This document shows positions 1 through 4,929 of a DNA stretch of 6,354 nt, in pieces (within the stretch, counting starts at the first letter, position 1; each line of letters starts with the position of its first letter). A program made the position numbers and the translations under genes. Location of the stretch: the NCBI GenBank assembly GCA_937864255.1, contig CALMIT010000432.1:1-6354 (forward strand), written 5' to 3'. The stretch comes from an uncultured Saprospiraceae bacterium. GTDB lineage: Bacteria; Bacteroidota; Bacteroidia; Chitinophagales; Saprospiraceae. Under the pieces are notes generated by a model. It was not told the DNA's origin. It was given only the letters and a program-made list of their open reading frames with translations, and searched no databases.

Positions 1-1
1 C

Positions 2-596
2 AGCATCCTGAAAATCATGCGCAGCTACTGGCGGCCCCGGCTCGACATTATCTGGCGACTGATAAAAGTGTCGGCGGGCGGCACCGGACAATTCATCATC
101 GCCTCGGCGAGCTGGATTTTTTTGATGCGTATCGTGGCAAAATTCGGCAGCGAGGTAGTCGCCGGCTACACCATCGCCATCCGGCTGCTGATACTCACCA
201 TCCTGCCTTCCTGGGGTATGTCCAATGCCGCCGCCACGCTGGTCGGTCACTTACTTCGTTTTCGCGCCGCAGTTAATCGGCATTTTTACCGATGAAAAAA
301 ACGTGCTGGATGCTGGCGTGCAAAGCCTGCGCATCATCAGCCTCGGCTATATTTTCTTTGCTTACGGCATGGTGCTGGGGCAAGCCTTCAATGGCGCGGG
401 CGACACGCGCACGCCCACCCTGCTCAATTTTATCTGCTTCTGGCTGCTCGAAATTCCGCTCGCCTACGCCCTCGCCGTCTCGCTCAGTTGGGGACCGGAA
501 GGCGTTTTCTGGGCGGTGGCTATCAGCGAATCCACGCTCGCCATTTTGCTGATTTTGGTATTTAGGAGAGGCAGGTGGAAGTTGGTGGAGATATAG
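2..596 (+). pseudogene. MATE family multidrug efflux transporter, 3' part, disrupted by internal deletion and frameshift
   Basis: This is the C-terminal half of an inner-membrane MATE (NorM-like) cation/drug antiporter. The gene is open from the window edge. The first frame (2-295) encodes two membrane segments ending in the family signature WGMSNAAATLVG, then runs into non-family sequence and stops. The second frame (readable from about 240 to 596) resumes at YFVFAPQLIGIFTDE and continues through the typical AFNGAGDTRTP motif and the last helices to RRGRWKLVEI. In intact homologues, as I remember them, about 25-30 residues (the NLGA..PERAE loop and the start of the next helix) lie between TLVG and FAPQLIG. 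So this is not a simple one-base shift: roughly 75-95 bases appear to be missing near 240-256, with a change of frame. The product would lack a helix and probably would not work. An assembly error is the alternative explanation. Family identity is secure from motifs on both sides. Confidence 0.85.
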
Positions 597-610
597 GTAT
601 TAACAAGGTT

Positions 611-670
611 AACAAAAAATTGGAGTAGAAACTGAAATCTGGCTGAGAGTTTTTTATTTTTGGATGGTGT
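611..670 (+). repeat. 60-bp dispersed repeat, copy 1
   Basis: This stretch is about 85% identical to 4110-4170 (8 mismatches and one 1-base gap by eye), including an unbroken 21-base identical core at 646-666 (GAGAG, a T-rich run, then GGAT). It begins 15 bases after the MATE stop codon and lies at the step from GC-richer to AT-rich DNA. Both copies lie on the same strand and just ahead of an AT-rich gene module. The core contains a Bacteroidota-type promoter -7 match, so it may be a mobile promoter-bearing repeat or a conserved insertion target. Confidence 0.75.
655..662 (+). promoter_or_regulatory. Candidate Bacteroidota -7 promoter element (TATTTTTG)
   Basis: The octamer matches the TAnnTTTG consensus of Bacteroidota primary-sigma promoters. 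No convincing TTG -33 partner lies 18-21 bases upstream, so only half the promoter is seen. If used, transcription would start near 669 and the leader of the 772 gene would carry the 688-720 hairpin. The match lies in a T-rich tract, so chance is a real possibility. Confidence 0.35.
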
Positions 671-687
671 TTATGTTCCGTAAAATG

Positions 688-720
688 GTTGGACTACCGC
701 CATTATGGCGGTAGTCCAAC
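688..720. terminator. Perfect 15-bp hairpin with 3-base loop (terminator or extragenic palindrome)
   Basis: GTTGGACTACCGCCA at 688-702 pairs perfectly with TGGCGGTAGTCCAAC at 706-720 around the loop TTA. There is no T-run directly after it, so a classical intrinsic terminator is not certain, although Bacteroidota terminators often lack a strong one. It could end transcription of the MATE gene, or act as a leader structure for the gene at 772, whose start is 51 bases downstream. Confidence 0.6.
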
Positions 721-771
721 AGTTCTGCTCAATTTAAAAAAATAAAAACCCATTCAAACAAAAAGTGATAA

Positions 772-1716
772 ATGAAAAGAAAACCAGGTCAAACATTGGA
801 AGAATATGTAACCGAGATTTACGAAATAGAAAAGGAGTTAGGATATTCGTATGAGAATATGAAAATGCTTGAAAAGAAATATACCCTTACATATTTGGCA
901 TATTCTGCGTTGAGTTCCAAGTTTAAAAAAGCTACTGAGAAAGAAGAAGAAGAAAAAAGACCAAAATGCTACGGAGATAAATACACCTCAATTTGTCCAA
1001 TACTTGCTACCCATGATACATTTGAACAAGCCCATTATCATTTGCATGAATGCATAGTAAATTACCATAATCCCACACAATTCAGATTCAATTTGAATGC
1101 CTTTATTCAATCTCTCAGGAATATAACTTTTGTTTTACAAAGTGATAAGAAGAAATTTAATGATTTTGATAGCTGGTATGGAGAATGGCAAGAAGGGCTG
1201 AAAGCCAACGAACTGATGAAAAACTTCGTTGACGGAAGAAATATTGTAGTAAAAAAAGGAATGTTAGAAACCAAAAGTAAAGTTTCGTCAGGACTTTTTA
1301 AATACGGTAGAGAAAAAGCATGTGTTATTCATGAAGTGTCTCCATTCCTTGAAAGTGAGAAAATATTAGAATTTGGAAAGAAAGTATGGATTCCCGGATT
1401 TGTATCAGAGGACCATATTTTCATTGGAGAAGAAATAGGAATAAAAAGAGAATGGATTGTTGAATCAATTTCAGATAATGAAATAATAGAAGAATGCAAT
1501 AATGCATGGATTCTTCTTGGTGTATTAGTTGGAGAGGCACATAAAAGATTAGGATACGAATTCAAATTCTCAGACTATTGTCATAAAAATTATAAAGACT
1601 TTCAAGTAATGACGGAATCCCAATTAGACCCGACATTACCTGAAAAATGGGGCTGGGTTCAAAAGAAGAAAAAGAAACGAAAAAAAAAAACCGAGCAGAA
1701 TAAAGAGCAGCCGTAA
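772..1716 (+). CDS. Hypothetical protein, 314 aa, with possible HEPN-like helical segment
   Basis: I cannot assign a named family. The protein is soluble, with no signal peptide or membrane segment. Residues 84-165 are helical and resemble, from memory, a widespread group of uncharacterised proteins: FRFNLNAFIQSLRNITFVLQ at 104-123, then WYGEWQ (135-140) and FVDGRNIVVKKG (152-163). The RN-x3-basic pattern at 156-161 recalls the R-x4-6-H motif of HEPN ribonucleases, but Lys161 replaces the histidine, so activity is doubtful. The C-terminus ends in a lysine/arginine tail (298-306), which might bind nucleic acid; it is encoded by an A-rich tract with 11 consecutive A (1680-1690). The ATG at 772 follows an A-rich leader without Shine-Dalgarno sequence, as usual in Bacteroidota. 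The gene is strongly AT-rich compared with the flanking MATE and ArsR genes, which suggests acquisition. It is followed 70 bases later by a nuclease-like gene on the same strand. Coding status is secure; function is unknown. Confidence 0.8.
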   Translation: MKRKPGQTLEEYVTEIYEIEKELGYSYENMKMLEKKYTLTYLAYSALSSKFKKATEKEEEEKRPKCYGDKYTSICPILATHDTFEQAHYHLHECIVNYHNPTQFRFNLNAFIQSLRNITFVLQSDKKKFNDFDSWYGEWQEGLKANELMKNFVDGRNIVVKKGMLETKSKVSSGLFKYGREKACVIHEVSPFLESEKILEFGKKVWIPGFVSEDHIFIGEEIGIKREWIVESISDNEIIEECNNAWILLGVLVGEAHKRLGYEFKFSDYCHKNYKDFQVMTESQLDPTLPEKWGWVQKKKKKRKKKTEQNKEQP

Positions 1717-1786
1717 ATTACCAACAAAAGCTGGCAACTGCGGCTGCACAGACCGTTCTGTCTGCAAGTAAAAAAGATTAAAAATA
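1717..1786 (+). other. Intergenic spacer with bulged hairpin and shared 3' motif
   Basis: This 70-base spacer is locally GC-rich between two AT-rich genes. TGCACAGA at 1745-1752 can pair with TCTG (1757-1760) and TGCA (1763-1766), leaving TC bulged and CCGT as the loop. The part from ACCGTTC (1752-1758) to the A-rich end resembles 5920-5950 after the last gene of module 2. It might be a weak terminator, a processing site, or a cassette-border remnant. It is not a canonical attC site, since no RYYYAAC/GTTRRRY end pair is visible. Confidence 0.35.
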
Positions 1787-2509
1787 ATGGATTACATCAG
1801 AGAAATTGCTGAGAAAATAAAAAACAATTCTTCACTAACAACTTTTGGTGAAGTGGAATCTCCAATTGAATGGAGACTTTTCAATCATATTGAAAAGTAC
1901 AAGAAGGAAGGTGTAAAATTGATTCCTCAATACCCTGTAAGTACAATTAGTGGAAATTTTCGGATTGACTTTGTGCTAAAAAATGAAATAAGAGTAATTG
2001 GTATTGAATGTGACGGTGAAGAATTTCATACCAAAGATAAAGACGATTGGTACGACGAATGGAGAGACACTTTAATAATGGTTCAATCGGATGTAAAAAA
2101 TATATATCGAGTGAAGGGGAAAGACATTTTTCAAAACATTAATGATTTGATTTATTTTATTGGTAAAAGTGAACCAGAAATTTTCGATTCCACTATTGAC
2201 AAAATTGAATCTTTAATTCATAAAGGAACATTAAAGAATAATAGACTTGATGTGATTGACCGAAAAGGAATTATTTACGAGACAAATGACGATTATGGAG
2301 ACAAAGTGCAACGGTTGATACAGATAAAGAAAAGAAATCTTGAAAACGACTTTGATCCATTTTATCGAAAATATTTATTGTATTCGTTGATTTACCCAAA
2401 TGTCCAAATTCCAGAATTGATTGAAATATTTTGCGAAAATCATTTTTCGGAAGAGGAATTAATTGATAAATACAATGAAATATATCCAGAAAATAGAATT
2501 GAAAAATGA
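1787..2509 (+). CDS. DUF559/Vsr-like PD-(D/E)XK nuclease domain protein, 240 aa
   Basis: The N-terminal half follows the pattern of the DUF559/very-short-patch-repair-like endonuclease fold. The pieces are SPIEWRLF with Glu28, an LIPQYPV strand (45-51), RIDFVL with Asp61, IGIECDGEEFH with Glu74, Asp76 and His81, then WRDTL (92-96) and a YRVKGKDIFQN end strand (107-117). Glu28, Asp61, Glu74 and Asp76 are the expected metal-binding and catalytic acids, so the domain looks active. It should cut or nick DNA, but its target cannot be told. The C-terminal half (about 130-240) is charged, mostly helical and not recognised. There is no signal peptide. The ATG has only an A-rich leader (AAAAATA). The gene is AT-rich like the preceding one and may be co-transcribed with it. 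Stand-alone nucleases of this type occur in restriction and defence loci, but also as isolated genes of unknown use. The fold assignment is from motifs only. Confidence 0.75.
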   Translation: MDYIREIAEKIKNNSSLTTFGEVESPIEWRLFNHIEKYKKEGVKLIPQYPVSTISGNFRIDFVLKNEIRVIGIECDGEEFHTKDKDDWYDEWRDTLIMVQSDVKNIYRVKGKDIFQNINDLIYFIGKSEPEIFDSTIDKIESLIHKGTLKNNRLDVIDRKGIIYETNDDYGDKVQRLIQIKKRNLENDFDPFYRKYLLYSLIYPNVQIPELIEIFCENHFSEEELIDKYNEIYPENRIEK

Positions 2510-2680
2510 AACCAGCAGCTACGTTACCCTAAATTGGCAAGAATGAAAACTGTATATCAAGATAAACAACCAAATAATACGACTTTCCAATAAAAAATAG
2601 AAACGTTCGCCTTTCATCTTCACCCTCTTCACTCCCAAATTTTAAAAACCCACCACTCCTAAATTTTTTTCAAAAAACAT

Positions 2681-2710
2681 TTTGAAACCAAATGGTTGCG
2701 CGTATATTTG
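2681..2710 (+). promoter_or_regulatory. Bacteroidota-type promoter of the arsR operon (TTTG-N18-TATATTTG)
   Basis: TTTG at 2681-2684 and TATATTTG at 2703-2710 match the -33 and -7 consensus elements (TTTG/TTG and TAnnTTTG) with an 18-base spacer. Transcription should start a few bases after 2710, giving a leader of roughly 25-30 bases before the ATG at 2745. Both elements are overlapped by the dyads at 2683-2700 and 2709-2726. Confidence 0.7.
2683..2700 (+). promoter_or_regulatory. Operator-like dyad 1 (AACCAAATGGTT core)
   Basis: The dyad reads TGAAACCAAATGGTTGCG, with inverted arms AACC/GGTT around four bases. It shares the pattern TGmAACC-N4-rGTTGCr with dyad 2, whose start is 26 bases further on. 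It covers the promoter -33 region, where a repressor would block sigma contact. Inferred binder: the ArsR protein encoded directly downstream. Confidence 0.6.
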
Positions 2711-2726
2711 CAACCGATTAGTTGCA
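2709..2726 (+). promoter_or_regulatory. Operator-like dyad 2 (TGCAAC-N6-GTTGCA)
   Basis: TGCAAC at 2709-2714 and GTTGCA at 2721-2726 form a perfect inverted repeat spanning the end of the -7 element and the expected transcription start. It aligns base by base with dyad 1. The two-site arrangement fits cooperative autorepression by the ArsR dimer, which is an inference. Confidence 0.6.
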
Positions 2727-2744
2727 TAAGTAAAATTTTCAGAC

Positions 2745-3065
2745 ATGAGACGCGACGTATTCCAGGCAATTGCCGACCCCACCCGCCGGGCTATCATTAC
2801 GCTGATCGCCATACAGGCGATGACGCCCAACGCCATCGCCGAGCATTTTGAGACCAGCAGACAGGCGGTGTCCAAGCACCTGCGCATACTGACCGAGTGC
2901 GAACTGGTGTCCCAAAATCAGTCCGGGAGGGAAATTTATTACGAACTCAACGCCGACAAAATGAAGGAAATAGACCAATGGCTGGAGCAATTTCGCCGCA
3001 TCTGGGAAAGCCGCTTCAAGGCGCTCGACCAAGTATTATCCAATTTAAAAAATAATAAACAATGA
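2745..3065 (+). CDS. ArsR-family winged-helix transcriptional repressor, 106 aa
   Basis: This is a small one-domain DNA-binding dimer. The N-terminus has the family hallmark FQAIADPTRRAII (6-18). The helix-turn-helix is at about 27-49, with recognition helix SRQAVSKHLRIL (38-49). The wing, SQNQSGREIYYELN, is at 56-69, and a C-terminal helix (73-100) probably contributes to dimerisation. The metal-sensing ELCVCDL motif of SmtB/ArsR is absent and the single cysteine is Cys52, so this is unlikely to be a metal sensor. It belongs to the subgroup paired with AHSA1/SRPBCC genes. Its stop overlaps the next start (ATGA at 3062-3065), so translation is coupled. Tandem dyads on its promoter point to autoregulation; the inducer is unknown. 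Composition is GC-richer than module 1. Length is normal for the family. Confidence 0.92.
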   Translation: MRRDVFQAIADPTRRAIITLIAIQAMTPNAIAEHFETSRQAVSKHLRILTECELVSQNQSGREIYYELNADKMKEIDQWLEQFRRIWESRFKALDQVLSNLKNNKQ

Positions 3066-4030
3066 ACCCTGTGTTGCTTTTTGACTTCACTGTCAACAAA
3101 AACGAAAATGCCATCCACGTGAAAAGGGAGTTTGCCGCCACACGCACCCTGGTCTGGGATGCCTGGACGAAACCCGAATTGCTCGACCTCTGGTGGGCGC
3201 CCAAACCTTATCAGACCAAAACCAAGTCCATGGATTTTCGCGAAGGCGGCTCCTGGCTGTACGCCATGATGGGACCGGAGGGCGATACGCACTGGTGTCG
3301 CGCCGACTATAAAAAGGTCAACGCGCCGCACAGCTTCTCGGGACTGGATGCTTTTTGCGACGAGGACGGAAAGGTGAACCAGGACTTTCCAAGATCGTTT
3401 TGGGTGGGTGTTTTTGGGGGTTGTGGTGGTTGTGTGTTGGTCAACATCCGGATCGAATATCAGCAATTGGCCGACCTCGAAAAAATACTGGAATTGGGCT
3501 TCAAAGAAGGTTTCTCCGCAGCCCTCGAAAACCTGGATCAGTACATCGAAGCGCAATTCAAACTCCGCACGCAGCTCCGCACTGACAATCAGCCGCGCAC
3601 CTGCACTTACCTGAATTTTCCCGGCAATACGGAGGAGGCTTTCCTGTTTTACAAATCGGTTTTCCGCACGGAATTCAAGGGTGTCATCCACCGCTTCGGC
3701 GACATCCCCGCAGAAGCCAATCCCCCGCCGGTAGCCGAGACTGTGAAGCGCATGGTGCTCCACATCGAGTTGCCCATCCTGGGTGGTCACGTGCTGATGG
3801 GTACCGACGCGCCGAAGGAAATGGGCTTCACGCTGACGAAGGGAAACAATATGCACATCTGCATCGAACCCGAATCAAGAGAAGAAGCCGACAGATTGTT
3901 TAATGAACTTTCGGCAGGCGGGAATGTGACGATGCCGATGGCAGATATGTTTTTCGGCGCCTACTTCGGCGAATTTTCCGATAAATACGGCATCAACTGG
4001 ATGATAAATTTTTCGCTGAAGAATGAATAG
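3062..4030 (+). CDS. Fusion protein: SRPBCC (AHSA1-like) domain plus VOC/PhnB-like domain, 322 aa
   Basis: Residues 15-168 form an AHSA1/SRPBCC ligand-binding fold: IHVKREFAATRTLVWDAWT (18-36), LWWAPKPY (43-50), MDFREGGSWLYAMMGP (57-72) and the helix KEGFSAALENLDQYIEAQF (148-166). Residues 180-318 form a PhnB-like glyoxalase/VOC domain: TYLNFPGNTEEAFLFYKSVF (182-201), HIELPILGGHVLMGTD (234-249) and FFGAYFGEFSDKYGINWMI (297-315). The two are joined by a short linker (169-179). Substrate and reaction are unknown; both folds bind small hydrophobic or oxygenated molecules, and the ArsR partner probably controls expression in response to one. The start overlaps the ArsR stop by ATGA. Odd point: residues 113-127 (FWVGVFGGCGGCVLV) are encoded by a 45-base run containing only G and T, glycine- and cysteine-rich where I would expect a variable hydrophilic turn. 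Length seems preserved, so the reading frame is intact. It is cytoplasmic. Confidence 0.9.
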   Translation: MNPVLLFDFTVNKNENAIHVKREFAATRTLVWDAWTKPELLDLWWAPKPYQTKTKSMDFREGGSWLYAMMGPEGDTHWCRADYKKVNAPHSFSGLDAFCDEDGKVNQDFPRSFWVGVFGGCGGCVLVNIRIEYQQLADLEKILELGFKEGFSAALENLDQYIEAQFKLRTQLRTDNQPRTCTYLNFPGNTEEAFLFYKSVFRTEFKGVIHRFGDIPAEANPPPVAETVKRMVLHIELPILGGHVLMGTDAPKEMGFTLTKGNNMHICIEPESREEADRLFNELSAGGNVTMPMADMFFGAYFGEFSDKYGINWMINFSLKNE

Positions 4031-4052
4031 GTGAGTTTAAAACTCCGACATT

Positions 4053-4087
4053 AAACCTCCCAGGTTTTGAAAACCTGGGAGGTTTTT
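4053..4087 (+). terminator. Intrinsic terminator of the arsR-SRPBCC/VOC operon
   Basis: AAACCTCCCAGGTTT (4053-4067) and AAACCTGGGAGGTTT (4071-4085) form a perfect 15-bp stem with loop TGA, ending in five T (4083-4087). It begins 22 bases after the stop codon. A-runs on the left also make it usable from the other strand. From memory, closely similar CCTCCCAGG palindromes recur in intergenic regions of many Bacteroidota genomes. Confidence 0.85.
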
Positions 4088-4109
4088 GCATTTAACGGCA
4101 GCTTGGAAT

Positions 4110-4170
4110 AACAAAAAACTGGAGTGAAAAACTAAAATCTTCCGGAGAGTTTTTTATTTTTGGATAGCGT
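4110..4170 (+). repeat. 60-bp dispersed repeat, copy 2
   Basis: This matches copy 1 at 611-670 with about 85% identity over 61 aligned bases, the region GAGAG through GGAT (4146-4166) being identical. It starts shortly after the terminator hairpin of the upstream operon and ends 34 bases before the lipoprotein start. It lies at a step from GC-richer to AT-rich DNA, as copy 1 does. Confidence 0.75.
4155..4162 (+). promoter_or_regulatory. Candidate -7 promoter element (TATTTTTG) for the lipoprotein operon
   Basis: This is the same TAnnTTTG match as in copy 1 of the repeat, at the right distance (about 35 bases from expected transcription start to the GTG at 4204). No clear -33 TTG is seen. Conservation of the octamer in both repeat copies favours a role, but the T-rich setting allows chance. 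Confidence 0.4.
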
Positions 4171-4203
4171 AACTATTGGTTGCAAAGCAAAAAACAAAAA
4201 ACA

Positions 4204-4917
4204 GTGAAACAAACAATCATACTTTTTGGGTCAATACTACTCTTGACGGGATGCTTAGACACAAATAATATGTCGCCACCTGGTAATATGCAGTCTGTTA
4301 AAGACAGCAGGGTTGAAGTTGTTCCTTGGTGGCAAATTAATGGTATTAAATTTTCTCTAAAAGACGGTGGAATTGAAGCCTCTTATTCGATTTCCAAGAT
4401 TACTTTTCTCGGAACTTTTGGATTAACTTTTTCGAAGAAGTTATTTGAGGAGAAGCCTCGACCGCATTTTGCAGAAACAGGTCGTTTTGAAAAGAGCAGC
4501 CTTTACGAGAATTACAAATTCGATAAATTGTCAGTTCGAGATAGGAGTGATATCCGAGAATTGATAGTTAAAAATTCCGATTTAGTTGTTGCTATTATTA
4601 AAGACAGAGATAGTGTTGATATATTTTTAATACCTGAAGGGTTAGAGTTGGAGGTAGTTACAGAAGGGCTAACGACTAATCGAATCAGAGATTCGACATA
4701 CAATCCAGTTTTCGACATTTACGAAGAAAGAGTTGCAATAAGTAGAACAATAGACGAAGATATTTTTAAAGAAGTAAGTGACATTAAAGACATACCCTTA
4801 CTAAAGGAAAAATACGGTGAATTAACTCTTTGGGATTCCATTAAGATAGATAGTATAATCAAGGAGGTACTCAGAAATGATTCAATCAAGAAAAAGAAAA
4901 CTTTCATTCCCTACTAA
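4204..4917 (+). CDS. Predicted lipoprotein of unknown function, 237 aa
   Basis: With GTG at 4204 as start, the protein opens with a textbook lipoprotein signal: KQ, a hydrophobic core IILFGSILLL, and lipobox LTGC with Cys17. The mature protein should be lipid-anchored in the envelope, facing the periplasm or, as often in Bacteroidota, in the outer membrane. A TTG at 4180 in the same frame would add eight residues (QSKKQKT) and cannot be excluded; no ATG fits. The mature part begins with a flexible Asn/Pro/Ser stretch, continues as mixed beta/alpha sequence rich in charged residues, and has repeated short D-S-I-K runs near the C-terminus. I recognise no family. The gene is AT-rich, sits 12 bases ahead of a membrane coiled-coil gene, and is probably its operon partner. 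Near the 3' end there is a chance-like AAGGAGGT (4861-4868). Confidence 0.75.
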   Translation: MKQTIILFGSILLLTGCLDTNNMSPPGNMQSVKDSRVEVVPWWQINGIKFSLKDGGIEASYSISKITFLGTFGLTFSKKLFEEKPRPHFAETGRFEKSSLYENYKFDKLSVRDRSDIRELIVKNSDLVVAIIKDRDSVDIFLIPEGLELEVVTEGLTTNRIRDSTYNPVFDIYEERVAISRTIDEDIFKEVSDIKDIPLLKEKYGELTLWDSIKIDSIIKEVLRNDSIKKKKTFIPY

Positions 4918-4929
4918 ATCTTAAAAATC

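Larger units (their letters stand above)
2510..2744 (+). other. Intergenic region between module 1 and the ArsR operon
   Basis: No gene is seen in these 235 bases. The left part (2510-2680) starts with a short GC-richer piece (CAGCAGCTACGTTACCC) right after the nuclease stop and continues as low-complexity C/T- and A-rich sequence without a clear terminator. The right end (2681-2726) holds the promoter and two operator-like dyads listed separately. Confidence 0.6.

Noticed and set aside
1329..1565. Minus-strand frame of 78 codons inside the 772 gene
   Set aside because: It is antisense to a well-formed AT-rich gene, without recognisable features or a promoter.
1717..1786. Canonical integron attC site
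   Set aside because: A bulged hairpin is present, but no RYYYAAC/GTTRRRY pair at the ends and no integrase in the window.
3016..3614. Short plus- and minus-strand frames overlapping the SRPBCC region (3016-3204, 3355-3585, 3408-3614)
   Set aside because: They are out of frame with the conserved SRPBCC sequence and have low-complexity products caused by the G/T-rich tract.
2939..3856. Long minus-strand open frame of 305 codons opposite the SRPBCC-VOC gene
   Set aside because: It lies antisense to a gene with clear domain motifs, shows no family resemblance, and is a typical antisense by-product of GC-richer coding DNA.
4180..4203. TTG at 4180 as start of the lipoprotein
   Set aside because: It is possible, but GTG at 4204 gives a more compact standard lipoprotein signal peptide; the TTG only adds a short polar extension.
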